A DNA stretch of 64,000 nt from Diplocarpon mali. Taxonomy: Eukaryota; Ascomycota; Leotiomycetes; Helotiales; Drepanopezizaceae. How positions within the stretch are numbered: position 1 is the stretch's first letter; every line of letters begins with the position of its first letter. The notes below the pieces were generated by a model. That model ran no database searches. It was not told where the DNA came from and saw only the letters and a program-made list of their open reading frames with translations. A program made the position numbers and the translations under genes. Location of the stretch: positions 114,854-178,853 of the forward strand of contig JAENRP010000064.1 in the NCBI GenBank assembly GCA_024741835.1, written 5' to 3'. Below are positions 11,788-24,920 of the stretch, piece by piece.

Positions 11788-13224
11788 CTATTTCTTCTCC
11801 ACGGTCTTCTTTACGCCTTCGATAAATGCCTTCACGGCATCTCCCCCGCCAAGCGGAACACTGCCACCTCTAACAAGCCCTCCGTGCTGTAACTTGATCC
11901 CGAGGGCTTCAGCGATACTGGGCAAACCGCCATCCCGAATCGCCATCGTCAGACTGCCCAAGCTTTGATGAAACTGGGGGCTTCTCAACACTCGCCTCAG
12001 AATAGCCTTCTTCTGGTCGATGCTGAGAGCTTTGATAGCCGCGGATGACGTCTCCGCGTTTGGCTCTACCATTCCATCGATTGCTGAGGCTGACCCTTGG
12101 GCGATGAGAAGGACAGTTGGTGGCAGGTAGGTGAGTAGATTATCAATCTGAGCAGGGGTAGCTGTGTCAATCGTTGGTATCGTGATAGAAGTGGGGAGGA
12201 GATCAGGTAATGTGGTGTACATTTGACCTTGAGCCTGTTGTTGCAAACCGCCCTGGCCACCACTAAGAGAGTTGAGGAAGTTTTGGACGACCGTAGCAGC
12301 ATCTGATGGCCCCGAACCGGCACTGATCACAATGTCAGCGCCAGTTTCTAGGTTCAACGAGTTCTGGACCCCTTAGAGTGCTTCAATTCTTTCAGGTCGT
12401 ATCAACTAGCAGTACATGAACGGCTACGCCCGTTCTCCCATTTCGAGAAACGCCCTGGTCGTAAATGCTTGAGCGTTGCTTGCTTGCGATGAAAATGTGA
12501 CCTACGCTCGTCCACCATCAGCTCCGCCCTCTCGTGCACTAGATCCCTCCTCTCTGACATCTCCACCCGTGGCATCTGCCCCAGCGCCGCCGCTGGCCCC
12601 TCCGTGATGTTCTGCTGAGTCTCCACGGCCCTCAACATCCTCCATCGTCGTATCGTCGTCATTCCCACCAGTCCCATCTTGGACCTGTGCAATTTCCTCC
12701 GATACGTTGACCTCCTCGCCTTGCAAAAGGGTATCGACAATCTGGCCAATCTTTAAGTCCCGCGGACTGAACCAACTGGCATCTCCATTTCGCGCCTGGG
12801 GTTTTGATTGCAGCCAGAAGAGCTCGCGGCGGGAAGAAGAGGAGAACTTGAGGGCGAATATTCGACCGTTTGTCTTAGACGTAGCTTGCTGAGAAGTCTT
12901 ACATTCGTAAGGCTCGAAGTGGCAGTCCGTGGGAAAGGTAACAAGATCAACATTGTCCTCATCGGTCATGAGCTTGCTTCGTTCGCGCCAGCAGAAGTGC
13001 ACCAATTCTTGAAATATTAGAGAAATCCCGTTTCATGCGCTTTAGAGACATACCCTCTTCAATGTAAAGGTAGATGTAGCCTGGGGTAGGATCTGGGGTA
13101 ACTTTGTACGGCTTGCTGGACGTCTGCTAACTGGTTAATGACAGAAATGAAGATTGCATAATTGGACACATACATCGATCGCACACCTGCCCGCCTTGAA
13201 GGTGATTAATGGGGAGATAGACAT
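11788..13224 (-). CDS. rpn13: 26S proteasome ubiquitin receptor Rpn13 (ADRM1 family)
   Basis: This is a ubiquitin receptor and deubiquitinase anchor of the 19S proteasome cap, 385 aa. Exons read downwards are 13224-13174, 13123-13054, 13007-12506 and 12322-11788. The first three form the Pru domain: MSISPLITFKAGRC, then TPGYIYLYIEEELVHFCWRE, then FPTDCHFEPYECKTS, FALKFSSSSRRELFWLQS and the FSPRDLKIGQIVDTLL end. A Gly/Asp-rich linker follows (DDDTTMEDVEG). The last exon holds the DEUBAD-type UCH37-binding domain (TLPDLLPTSITIPTIDTAT, LSIDQKKAILRRVLRSPQFH). The third intron is 183 bp and contains a CTGAC branch site 11 bp before its AG; the acceptor was chosen because it alone restores frame and gives ADGGRAAGSGPSDAATVVQ. 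The gene is divergent from rpl6. Confidence 0.92.
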
Positions 13225-13677
13225 TTTGGCGTGGTTGTGAGATTTCAAGAATCAAGAAACTATCTTGAGCTCTCACTGCAGCTGGGTATGCGAGCAAGGC
13301 GACGATTGGCGACGCGGCGGATAAAGGCGTTGCTAGTGCCGCACCTCAGGTATGCTACTAACTACAGTATGGTCTTTATTTTCATGCTAAAATGCTGAGA
13401 CTCACGGAATCTGGAGATAGATTCGATCACAATGCAGATTTCTATCAGTCTGAACCTCATTTAAGGGTTGACTGTTTATAGAGGCCTTACTCGCACTGAG
13501 GTAATAACTATACAGCTTACCTGCCTTTTTATTGCACCCACTTAATAGAAGTTTAATGCCTAAGAATCAAGGCTTCAACTACAGGCGGTTCAGTAGCATT
13601 TCCGCTAGTGCGCGCACAAAGGCGGCACTTTCAAAATACCTCCGCTCAACGACAACTTTACGACAACATCGCCAAAA
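13225..13677. promoter_or_regulatory. Divergent promoter region between rpn13 and rpl6
   Basis: These 453 bp separate the start codons of a proteasome gene (minus) and a ribosomal-protein gene (plus), so both promoters must lie here. No individual site is assigned. Confidence 0.6.
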
Positions 13678-14495
13678 ATGTCTGCGGTCCTCGAAGCCAC
13701 CAGACCTGCGGGTCAGACGAAAACCTTCGGAAAGTCTACTCGAGAGGTCCCTCACCATAGCCAGAAGGCCCGCAAGTTTTACCCAGCAGAGGACGAGCCC
13801 GTGGCCAAGAAGGTAGGTTTTATCATGTCCTTAAACATGGAGAGTTTGCAACTCAGTTAATGCGATTCAAACGCATTTCTGGAGCTTGTATTGGATATAG
13901 GGGCTCCAATAAGCTCGGATCGATTATCAAAAGGAGGCAACATAGCTAATACCGCATATAGGTTCGTAAGACTATCCGGACCTCGACTCCCCGCGCCAGC
14001 CTCACTCCCGGTACCATCCTCATCCTTCTCGCTGGTCGTTTCCGCGGTAAGCGCGTTGTACTCCTGAACAACCTCGACCAAGGCGTTCTACTCGTTACCG
14101 GCCCATTCAAAATCAACGGCGTCCCTCTCCGCAGAGTCAACGCTCGCTACGTTATCGCTACTTCCCAGAAGATCGATATCTCCGGTGTCGACTCTAAGAA
14201 GATTGAGGAGGCCTCTGATTCGAAGTACTTCGTGGCTGCCAAGGGTGAGAAGAAGTCGGCAGAGGAGAAGTTCTTTGCACAGGGAGAGAAACCAGAGGTA
14301 CGGGACTCTGGAGGTCTAAAAAAATGTGCTTACAATGAGTAGAAGAAGAAGCCATCTACCAGCCGTGCCGCAGATCAAAAGGCAATCGACAAGGCTCTGT
14401 TGGTGACAATCAAGAAGGAGGCCATGCTTTCTGCGTACCTCAGCAGCAGCTTCAGCCTGCGAAAGGGTGATCGGCCACACGAGATGGTTTGGTAA
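13678..14495 (+). CDS. rpl6: 60S ribosomal protein L6 (eL6)
   Basis: This is a structural protein of the large ribosomal subunit, 207 aa. Exons are 13678-13812, 13962-14297 and 14343-14495. The N-terminus is basic and carries [16 protein letters not shown]. The core KOW-like eL6 domain follows: [20 protein letters not shown], then [20 protein letters not shown] and [15 protein letters not shown]. The final exon encodes a Lys-rich linker and [20 protein letters not shown], ending in RPHEMVW. The first intron is 149 bp with a CTAAT branch site near its 3' end; longer first introns are common in fungal ribosomal-protein genes. Length and domain order match the family. Confidence 0.95.
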
Positions 14496-15462
14496 ACAAA
14501 CATCAGTCGTGGGCGTCGTTGGGATTGACTCGATAGATGTGGGTAGGGATTGACAATCCACATCATACATTCGGGCCTGGGGCAAAATGGTTCTGCTTCG
14601 GCGCTTTGTAATCAGATTTGCAATTACGAAACATCACAAAGCAAACTATGGGCTGCGGGATCTACGTGATGGCAGGTTTAGGGCTTGAGTGATCTAATCA
14701 GAGCAGGACCAGAACCATCAAAGCCCAGGTTCGACCGATGCTGACAATCTCAAGTATAGGTGACAGCAGCAAATTAGACTAATATGGAAAGTAAATGGTA
14801 AGCAAGTATTCTGTCCTCAGTTCAGTATATTCCAGAGCTTGATATGATGAAAGACTTTCGGATGTTAAATCATATTGCCTCCGAGAGCGCAAAACCATGT
14901 GGAGATTTTCCGTTGCCTTCCTTCTGAGCAAAAGCAAAATTCTACCTTTAAAATGAAAAGGACTTCCAGCCTTTTGCTAATGCTGGATTTCACAGGCTTT
15001 TCAGCGTCTGAGTGTGATCGAATAGTCGCCAGGGACTATATGTATCCTGGGATGCTTGAAAATGCTGATTAAGCTGAATGCGCAGAAGTCTGGTATCAGA
15101 ATATGCCTGAGTCGAATGCGTGAACTGTCAGGTTTGCTTCTTGTATTCAATGTTATTATCATTCTTGCACTAGGAGGAAAGCGTCGTCCAGTCACAGGTG
15201 GGCTGTGAATAGAACGGGTTGAGCATTGTGGCTTATTGATGTGTGGTTCAGAATATATGAGTTGTAGAAACTGGTCTCAAACAAAGTCTAAGTCTGGGGG
15301 TTGAGATTATACGCTTCTAACCTACAATATCATGTTATTCAGGCCAGTTTGATTTTACGCGGCTTTGACGCGGCATTTACTCGTGTGTAATAATGCCTCA
15401 TGCTCGCATCAGTCTTTTTCGCCTGTTATATACACCTATCTACCATAAAACCTGGCCTGTCA
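14496..15462. other. Intergenic, convergent gene ends
   Basis: This is a 3'-3' gap between rpl6 and the amino-acid permease. No supported feature. Confidence 0.5.
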
Positions 15463-17615
15463 CTAGGCACTAAATATCTTGTCCAGGTAGTAGTGGAATT
15501 TCGTCTTCGGTGGCCGCTCTACATAATTCCTGGTATACTCTTCGATTTCGTCTACCTCGGTGGTGCGCAATTGCACCTCGTGAGGTTTCAGCCACTTTGT
15601 CCTCTTCAAAACCTTCCAGCCGGCGAAGTTGATGGGGAACACGAAGATCATCAGGTAGGAGAAAAGGAAGTCTGGGACACTCCAGAAATCTATGCTCCTG
15701 TCAGTGCTGTCCTTTCTGCGGCCCCCAGATGGCGAAGTCAGGGAGGCAGGGATCGACCCACCGTCTAAGAATACAGTATACCCCCCCACAAACGCCATGA
15801 TTAGACATCCAACCAACGCATACCACGCACTGAACGGCTGCCAGAAGCTCTTATGCGGCAACAGATTCCTGTCAAAGCCCTGCGCATCACAGGCCTTCTT
15901 CCAGTTGATGAACGTAAACGCCATCACAGCGAAATTGATCAGCTGGGACGCAGTCACCAGAGACACGAACCAGGACAGCACCTTGGCGGCATTGTTCGAG
16001 ACTTGCAGGAATGAGAGGAGGGCGATTGCAAGGGTAACTGCGACGCAATAAATCGGCACGCCGTTCTTTGTGCACTTGGTAAGGATTCTGGGGGCTTTGC
16101 CTTCGAGGGCGAGGCCGAAGAGAGAGCGGGACGCGCAGTAGACGTACGAGTTCCCAGCCGAGAAAGCGGATGCCAGTACCATGGCATTGACGATATCAGG
16201 GAGAATCACGACCTTGAGCCTATCCATGGCTACCACGTAAGGAGAGGCAGCTGCTCCTGGAAGACCCTTATCGAAGGCGTCTTTGAGTGTCTGATCGTCG
16301 TGCGGAACGAGGATTCCCACTGCGAGGGATCCGAGCACGAAGAAGGCTGTGAGACGGTAGAAGACGCCGTTGAAGGCTTTCGGCATGACCCTGCGCGGAT
16401 TCTCCGCCTCCCCCGCGGCCATGGAGACGTAGTCCGGTCCTGCGATGGTGAAGGAGGCTTGGATCAGGCACTGGAGGAATCCTAGAAACTTTCCCAGCCT
16501 CCCAGTCCTGTAAAGCTCGGCAAAAGCGCCTGGGTCGTTCCAGAATCGGAAGCCGAAACGGTCGTGAATTGGGTTGCCCCCCAACATGGTGATGAAGGTG
16601 AACATTATCAGGCCCACGATCAAGAGAACTTTTCCCAGAGCGAGCCAAAATTCGGACTCGCCGTACCATTTCACTGCAAAGACATTGATGACACTGGGAC
16701 CGAATCAGCTTCACGCTCACGACGTCCTCGACTCCCCGGTGGTCCACTGTGGACATTAGCTAGGAGATTCTTGACGAACCCATACATCACAATAATGATA
16801 GCGATAATTCCCCCTACAGGAACAGCATCACTCCAGTAGTGGATAATTACATTACAAGCCACGATCTCGAAAGGCACCAACGCCGCTTCGAAGATGAAGA
16901 AGTTGTACCCGGCAGCGACACCGAATGCCTCGTCAACATAGCGGCCTGCAAAGCGAATGAATGGCGAGGATATCGGCAAATAGGTGACCATTTCGCTCAT
17001 ACACTTGAGAGTAGGTTAGTTGCTTCGGGGTTGAGAGCTTCGGATGTGATGCGCAAGGCAGCTGACTCACGTTGGTAACGGCGAGGATGAAGGTACACCT
17101 GCGGTATTATCAGCGTGTGCATTTTTACGAGTTATTTCTAGGAGTCCACATACCAGATCGTAAAGGCCAGGAATAAACTTCCAGGACCACCATTCAGCAA
17201 TCCCTTCCCGATTTGCACATACAGTGCAGTACCAATAGTGCCACCAATACCGATGAGTTGGATGTGTCTCGGTCTCAGCCGGCGATGCGTCTGATCGAAA
17301 GTCACGATGTCCTGGGACGAGGAATCCAAATCGTAGGAATTTTGAGCTTCTTCGTGGACCTCCTTGTTGTAGCCACCACTGTCCTGCCCGTCTCGCCCGT
17401 GGATGGCGGCATACTCTGCGGCCTGTGTCGCTCTTGATCAGCGAGCGTATATTTTTCGTCTTTTCATACTTCTTATCATGTTGAATCTGCTCGAACCAGG
17501 TACTCAACTGGTGGTCTATACAGCCAGAGGAGCCCAATGAACGTGGAAATCAGTGAGCGGCAAATTGAGGAGTACGTACAGCAGACCCCGGGGACTCGAT
17601 GGCAGACGAAGCCAT
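15463..17615 (-). CDS. Amino-acid permease (APC superfamily, fungal AAT family)
   Basis: This is a plasma-membrane amino-acid:H+ symporter, 595 aa. Exons read downwards are 17615-17580, 17422-17154, 17098-17071, 17003-16780 and 16693-15463; the third is only 28 nt. The first membrane helix carries the family signature HIQLIGIGGTIGTALYVQIG. Later landmarks are VTYLPISSPFIRFAGRYVDE, VINVFAVKWYGESEFW, GGNPIHDRFGFRFW and SFTIAGPDYVSMAAGEAENP, all typical of the Gap1/Dip5-type AAT family, with about 12 membrane segments and a charged tail (VERPPKTKFHYYL). The acceptor at 16694 was chosen because it alone joins MYG to VINVFAVKW in frame. The first intron (157 bp) is the least certain. Substrate range cannot be read. 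Confidence 0.9.
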
Positions 17616-19309
17616 TGTGCCTCACTTCGAAGAGATGCCAGGAAACTTCAAATCTAAACAAGTCTCGCCAATACCAACTCTCTAGGGTCAAGAAGAACAA
17701 TAGAGAAAGGGGTGAGTATACTATTCCCAAGAGGAAGCGCGACTTGTAGTATAAGGGCCAGGAGATAGCTCAGCTATCCGCCAAGGTCCCAAGCATAGGT
17801 AGGTGAGCACACTTGTGGCCCCGGACCTGGCACAGCGATCTGTTCCTCTAGGTCACTGGCTGGATACAGCGCGTACTGTACGTAGCTCACAGGCGGACAG
17901 CAATCTTCACGAAAGATTTCCCCAACAGTCAAAAGATCCGCTGCCTTCCCCCCGGGAGCTTCCCCCACCTTTACTGAGCCGATAAGAGCTCAGAGATACA
18001 AGTCCCTTACCTAAGCACATCTCCTCCACTGCCGTCCTCAACTCGAGATGCGAGCAGAAACATTGCAGTTCGAGCGTGTATTCGCTTGCCAAGGAGGGGG
18101 ATGTCGTGATGGGTGCCACAAAATCCCTGGGTCTCGGAGAGACCAAAGTTCTCTGATCTCTGCTCTTCTGCTGTCCACGCAGCCCAAATGCTATCTCGAG
18201 CCCGCGCGGGAGGTAGGAGGGTAGATGAACGTCCCCCCTCGTCTCAGGACCCAGCTGGCTCGAATGGACTGGACTGACGGACACGGAGACGAAGGGTCGA
18301 TTCTTGGGATGATGATGCAAAGTCCCGCCGACAAGGGCATTGCAACGAAGACGCCGATAGCGTAGCGACGACATGTTGCAGGCTCAGTTGCGGTACGACC
18401 ACAGGCGGCGTGGAACGGGACAGCTTATTATGTTTCCGTTACAATGCATCGAGGAGGGCTGCAAGAGGTATACAGGCGAGGTGAATCACAAACACCGCTG
18501 CTCGCTTAATGGACACCACACCGCCTTTGACAGCCCTCCCAAGGGTAGGAACGCCACTGCGGCTGGGTGTCGACTGAGCTTGTTTTGCGAAGCAGAAGCG
18601 AAAAGCCTCCAGCATCATTCAGCAGCATCAAGTATAAGCAATCTGCGACCCCCGAAAAAGGTATCCTCAGACACGATACAAAATCTAGTCTTGCCCGCAT
18701 ACATGTCGAAGACCTGAAAATCAGCCCTGTTGATATTTCGATCACCCCTCCATACAGAATGTTAGAAGTTGAGGGGGGGGGGGGGATTGGCACTTGCGTC
18801 ATGAAAGCACGTAGAGGTATACAGTAAAACAGAATAATCACCAGCAGACTCGGATCCGCCATGATTTATACACGTAGAGATGTGGATATAAAAACTAAAA
18901 TAAGAATACATCAAAATATCTCATCCGCCGCAGAGACAACATCTCGGTAAAAGCTCCATCTACATGGTTACGCAGTAGGGTCTCCCGACCTGGAGCCAGC
19001 GGGCCACTCTTATCTCACCTGACCTGGTACAGTACAGTGTCGGGCGGAGGAACGAGAAGGCTTTTCGCAACAGCGACAGCGCCACACTTCTCGCCATTTC
19101 CCCCATCCATCCCCCCTCGCCTCGGAATTTGTTGATATGCCTCTTGAAATCCAAGCGCCATCTGTCTGGTCTCAGCGTCTCACTTCCACCCGCACTTCCA
19201 CTCCCCACACAGACCACTCACTCGAAAAGCCAAGGCCCCCTCCCTCCCAGCGTCAGGGTTCCCCTCCAACTGCCCATCACAACCAGCGTCCACAGCCACC
19301 ACCACCACC
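17616..19309. other. Intergenic with a 12-nt poly-G tract
   Basis: This holds the promoter side of the permease. A run of G residues lies at about 18774-18785. No coding exon could be supported on either strand. Confidence 0.45.
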
Positions 19310-19426
19310 ATGTCGCAGGCGACATCGAACCCAGCGGTTGGAACGAAGACCGAGGTGGAGGAAGCAGCTGACCGGTCGTACTAGGAGGGCATGGAGGAGT
19401 ACGCGAAGCGGGAAGGCGCTGCTTAG
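19310..19426 (+). pseudogene. Possible remnant of a small gene, frame broken by two TAG codons
   Basis: An ATG in a strong context (CCACCATGTCG) opens a frame reading MSQATSNPAVGTKTEVEEAA. It meets TAG at 19382-19384 after 24 codons, but the frame continues with natural-looking sequence (EGMEEYAKREGAA) to a second TAG at 19424-19426. This could be a decayed gene, a 24-codon peptide, or an exon whose splice sites I missed. I do not recognise it. Confidence 0.25.
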
Positions 19427-19716
19427 GGAGTTGGAAAGCGAGCATGGCGGCTTGTTGCATCTTCAGAGACCAGTAAGGATTGTCACGATATGCTTGATAC
19501 CACTGGATCTCCGTGGTAATTCGTATCCAATGAATTACTAATGAATAGCTATCAAAGCACATCTCGCAGATAAAGACCACTCCCTCGCCCCCGTACTATC
19601 CGCTACAGAGTGCAATATGCTGCGCAACATAAATCTAACGCCGTGATATCACCCTTCCAAAAATCCTACATCCTTATAACGCCTGCCTGAAATGCCGAAT
19701 ATGATCTGTCTCAAGC

Positions 19717-22700
19717 TCAATGGAGGTCACGCCTGCCAGCTTTAAAAACCAACACACTACCTCTGACGCCACCCGAGATGATGGCTTCGGCCACGGGTCC
19801 TAGTGTCTTGCGCATTTCGTGGTCATTGACCTGGAAAACCTCCGTGAGGTGAGCGTGGCTACCCCGACCCACGATGACCAAGTCCCCAGCGTTCTTGGGC
19901 GACTGCCCGACTTCCTGCCTGGCGTAGTTGAGACAATCCGTGATAGGGGCTGTGGTAGCCACATCCACGAAGACAACACGGCTTGTCAGTGCGGACGGTA
20001 AAGAATCTCGGAGCGTATGCAGAAGAGCCGTATCCTGGGCAGCTGAGGCAAAGAGATTTTCGGCGTCGTTACTCTCTAGGATGGTGAGTTTGGAAGAGTT
20101 GCTGGGAGGAGGTACGTCGCTGCTGGTTACTGTTGGTATCTTTGCGCTTTCCTTTGACTGAACCGGGAGGCTGAAATGGACCACAGTAACCGTAACATTG
20201 CTGTTCTGGGCGAGCTGGAGCACGAAGCGAAGAGCCACGCGATCATCTTCCCCGCCGAAGAATGGAAAGTAGATGTGATGGCTGCGGTCCGCAACTGGTG
20301 CTTCGGCCAGATCATGGCGGTGGCTTCGTAGACTGAGACCGCTGTGAGTGCGAGCAAGGTTAGGCTCCTGGTTGGATGTTGGACCGCCGAATCCACGGTT
20401 GTAAAAGATCGCTGTGTTGCAGGTGGCATTCAGGAGTGCCTTCTGGACAAAGGCATCTTGGTTCCCAGAAGAGAGAGAATCATGTACAGTGCCAAACTCT
20501 GGAGAGCTGTCCTCATTCCACGGGATAAGGACAAGATCTGAGCCGTGATCAGATGCTTGGCTCATCACGGTCTCTGCGTAGGATTCTTCCGGAACGATGG
20601 ACACGTCTCCAGAAACAGCAACGTTGTTGAGTTGTGCAAAGGTCCGGAATGCGTTGACGACCGGATCTTTGTAATTATCCAGCTCAGAACTCTTCATGAC
20701 GGATGAGGTTCGCTCCGTCAATTCGAGGATACGGAGACCATGAACCTCGAGCGGGCGCCTCGATATTTGTGGCGCTGCGCCGTCGGAGCTTTCACCCTCA
20801 TGTACGGTTGAAAGCTCGCTCTTGGATTTGTGGACCTTCGTGCTGACGGTGACTCTGTCACCGCCTAGTAGTGCAATGAACGTGAAGAGACTCGACAGAC
20901 TATCAAGTCTGAGATATACGAGCAATTTCCGGATCTGTGTATTTCGCAACTTGTCAACTGACTCTTGAGAGCTGGCGTCGCTGTCCGGTGTGAGTTTATT
21001 TCCGTCCCAGTCAATTTCACCTCTCTTCCATGCTTCGAGCTTCTTCTGATACCAAGGTGGATAGAGGGCTACAACAAGCGGTGTGGTTGCAATAGTTGTA
21101 ACGAGGGCCATGACAACAAACATTGTGAAAGTTCTTGTTGAAAGGATCTTGGCTTGAAGACCAATGTTCTGATTTCGTTAGCCGGAACAGAACAAGTGAT
21201 CGGAAGACTTACCAGCACAATTAGCTCCACCAGACCCTTGCAACTCATCAAGCATCCAATGGTCAGACTTTCGCGCCACACAAGCTTATTAGCCCTGGCA
21301 GCCAGAGTACCCCCAATGATCTTGCCCGCGAAGGCAATCGTGATAACTCCGATCACATAGCCCCATGTAACCCCGTCATTAAGCATCCCAAGATCAGTGC
21401 TAAGGCCGGACAAGGCAAAGTAGAGTGGCAAGAAGAGAACGGAGATGATATCTTCGATCTTCTCGGTGAGTTTGATGGCAAATCCACCATCATGAGGGCA
21501 TATTAGGCCGACCAGAAAAGCTAAGGCGATTTAGTGGCTTCTAGCGAGAGAACGACTTTGACCAACTTACCTCCAAAGATAGCGTGTATTCCAATGATCT
21601 GGGTAAAGAAAGACGATGCCAAAACCAAGAGGATAGTGACGGCCATCATTCCCTGCGTTGGACCATTCTGAAGGCTTCCCGAGCGCCGTAGGAGATACAG
21701 GAACACTGGGCGAACGGCGTAGATAAGGAAGAGAATCCATGCAATGGAAGTCAGCAGCACGTAAAGTGCCGCAATACCCGAGCCATTGTTGACCAGCGCC
21801 ACGCAAAGAGCAAGCAAAATCCAGCCTACAACATCATTGCCGACACCAGCAGCGAGAACAGTAACACCAACCGAGGAGTGGAGGAGTTTCAGCTCTGTCA
21901 GGATGCGGCAAAGAACGGGAAAGGCTGTGATCTTTCCAACTCGTTAGCTTTGAATATCCAACGCTGCGAAGAGCCTTACAGATAATGCTGTCCCAATGAA
22001 CAACATGTAAACACTCAAACTGATATGCACGATTCCGGGATCATCCCCAAACTCGTGGTAGAGGCCGTACGCAATCGCGCAGCCCAAGCCAAATGGCAAT
22101 ATCATGCCAGCAAAGCTGACGCTCAATGCTACCCGCCAGTTCGAGAGGAACATGCGCATGTTTACTTCCAGGCCGACCAGGAACAGGAACAGAATCAAGC
22201 CCAGATTGGACACCAAAGACAGGCCCGCCATAGAGGCCTTCGGAAAGATGGCATCTTCGAAGCCTGGCACTCGCATAAATACCGAAGGACCGAGTAGAAC
22301 TCCACCAACAACCTCCGCAATGACTCGAGGCTGTCGAAGTTTGGCCAGGGGAAAGTGAAGGAGGCGGCAGAAAATGATGATAATTCCGGCCTAGAAGAGC
22401 AATCAGTATCAATTCTTGCATCTATCATCATCATCTTGCATGGCTTCAGGAACCTGAACGAGCACATCGGGAGCCCGTAACGCTGCGCACCACATCGGCG
22501 GGACTGCGACACTCGAGCACTCAAGCTACACAAGTCCGTCTTCTGCCAACGTAAGAATGACTGCAGCATCGACCCAGAACGGCGGGATTGCCAAGCTGAC
22601 CACGAATCGCAGGTTTTCCTGATCGGATAAACACAAGCACGGCGGCACCTTACCTGGATGATGAACAGGACAATCGGGTGTGAGGGGTCGTAGTCCGTCG

Positions 22701-22812
22701 GATTAAGACCCTCGATGATTCCTCCTTGGGGAGCAGCACGGTGGCCTGTCGCAGAGGCCGACGCAGCGGAGGCGATGGTCCTCGACGCCGTGGCAGAGAT
22801 CGAGGACGACAT
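19717..22812 (-). CDS. kha1: K+/H+ antiporter, Kha1 type (CPA2 family)
   Basis: This is an endomembrane (Golgi in yeast) monovalent cation/proton antiporter, 896 aa, close to yeast Kha1. Exons read downwards are 22812-22654, 22390-21980, 21931-21571, 21520-21213 and 21168-19717; introns are 263, 48, 50 and 44 bp. The N-terminal half is the Na+/H+-exchanger domain with about 12 helices. Landmarks are PRVIAEVVGGVLLGPSVFMR, LGLILFLFLVGLEVNMRMF, GTALSITAFPVLCRIL and the ion-binding segment AAGVGNDVVGWILLALCVAL. GLICPHDGGFAIKLTEKIED and LMSCKGLVELIVLNIGLQAK follow. The C-terminal 400 residues are a cytosolic domain with two alpha/beta halves resembling universal-stress-protein folds (HGLRILELTERTSSVMKSSE; HIYFPFFGGEDDRVALRF). 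The first intron is unusually long here. All phases are consistent. Confidence 0.93.
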
Positions 22813-24920
22813 GGTGGGCAAACCGGCTGGTGCTTTGCTGTCGGACAGCGGTTGGGATGCTGGATTCCACCCGAGAGCGCGTGAGAGAGGGGATGACCTC
22901 GAGAGATGGGATGGTTTATATGGGAAGAAGAACCATGTCGAGACGAAGCGGAGGAGAGTTAATATGTACACAAAGAAGAAGAAGCCGTAGAGGGACGGCT
23001 GGACCGGGGTTGGAGGCGTCCCCGAGTCGAGGAGCGAGGGTCGTAGAAGCTGTGGCGGGAAAAAGAGCTTGGGGATGATTGCGCCAATTTGCGGGGCAGG
23101 GACTCCTACCGGTACAGCACGGAAGTGGGCAGGGGAGATCGCTGTCACCGCCTTCCTGCTAGGAGCAACTTTCGATTCTGCCCACCTACTCCCTACCCAA
23201 GGACTACCAAGAACTACCCAGTACTATCTATTACTTCCTTGCCTTACGTTGCCTTTCAGACTCCGGGGCATTTCTTTGTTCCTCGTACTTCGAAGCACAT
23301 ACAATACATTGGTGGGGTCGGGCGGTAGATGTTGACAACTAATGCTAACTCATCACAGTTTTGCTGGGTCTTCTGTCCGCCACCTCATGACTGGTACTTC
23401 TGCATTATCCCCCACCGACTTCGCCTGCTGGAGCGGAAACCTTCTTTCTTCCTTTCTCTCGTTTCCGTCTTCTCCTCAGCAATGTCCTTGGACACTGTCC
23501 ACCTGTACCTACTGGGTCACTAGGACACAGCAGGCTGCACAGCGCTCGAAGATGCTTTAATCGCGCATCGACCGTTCTTTACTCGCACCTCGACTTTCCT
23601 CCGACCTCTTCTGCGAGTAGCGTGCGCCGTGCATGTGTTGGTACATTTTCCGGAGCACTGACAGGCACGGTCACAGTCTGTTGTCAAAACGCCACACGCC
23701 AAACGCCAGACGATAGCTCGCTTCTTCCTCGCTTCTTCCTCGTTCAGTCGTCTAGATTCTCGCGTCGGGTCACATGTACCGCCTGGGAGGGTTTTCAGGG
23801 AGAGTCAGTCGCATATCATGCGGCATCCAGGTGTTGCATCTCTTCTTCGGCGTGAGCGCTTTCTTGGCCTGGAGCAGCTGTCATGGGACCTCATCTGAGT
23901 GTATGTGGCTGGGCAGCGCTCAGATGGAAGTGTGGAGGGTGCGGGTGCGGCGCGTGCATGTACTATGCATTGTGTATACCACAGTAGAGGGAACCAAGGC
24001 GTTGGATTCATATCCACATGGATGGGGGTGCCATGGGTAAATAATGTTAGGGGGGCCTTCGCTAGCAGGGAGGGTAGCAGGGGGATCATAAGGGGTCGAG
24101 AAACACCAAACTCGTTGCAAATTTGTATGATAAACACAGCTAATCTAACGTAAACAGTGTCCAAACAGCTGATCAGGAACGTAGCAGATCACCTCGATGC
24201 TGTGATTGCCGCAACCGATTTGTTTGCAAGGTATTAAACCCGCGAAAAGACAAAAACTCGGCATGCTGCTGTCTATTCTGCCGCGTGTGACAAGGGTAGA
24301 GGCGGTGACACAATTTGCCTATGGCACCTCTACAACAATATACTTTGCAAAGTACAGGATACTCGCTTTTTTTTTGCCGTGGGCTACAAGTATGGGCATA
24401 TCTATTACATCGGCTTTGACTTAGCAGAAATCCACCTACCCATAGGGATTACTTCGCGCAAAGTAAGAGGTCACATCTGCAGTCTGCTGGAAAAATAGTG
24501 AGTACTGTACGTCGTTCGCCCCTGTCTTTTTTCCCATCAAGACACCAGGTGTAAAAACCCACTGATCAGCACTTCGCAATCAGGGGGAGTACAGCCAATG
24601 AAACAAAAGTGCGAGAGGAAGCCGAATCTCCAAACCTTGCGATTATTCTGGAAACATAAAAATGGAGATTACTTGAGCCGCTTTTTTTTGTCTCCCGCCG
24701 ACGACGAACTCCACTTTGTGACGAACCCACTTTAAGAGGGTGAGGGTGGTAGCTAATGAGCTTTTAAGAATAGAACTCTAGAGTGCTACCTTGAAGCTAA
24801 TTACTGAACACAGTAAGTACGTTCGTTGTAGCTAAAGTGTAATACCCCACTCCGAGTGGCTGTTCTAGGTGGTGGAGTATAATCAGTGCCCAGGTTTTGA
24901 CCCACGGTGTCTGCGAAATA
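22813..24920. other. Start of the gene-poor tract; nothing supported
   Basis: This contains the presumed kha1 promoter followed by sequence with no convincing exon. Open frames are short, overlapping and low in complexity. Confidence 0.45.

Noticed and set aside
12402..12749. Minus-strand frame within rpn13
   Set aside because: It is an alternative frame of rpn13 exon 3; the Pru and DEUBAD domains fix the true frame.
16268..16756. Alternative frame within the amino-acid permease
   Set aside because: Conserved permease sequence lies in another frame; this one spans an intron and lacks domains.
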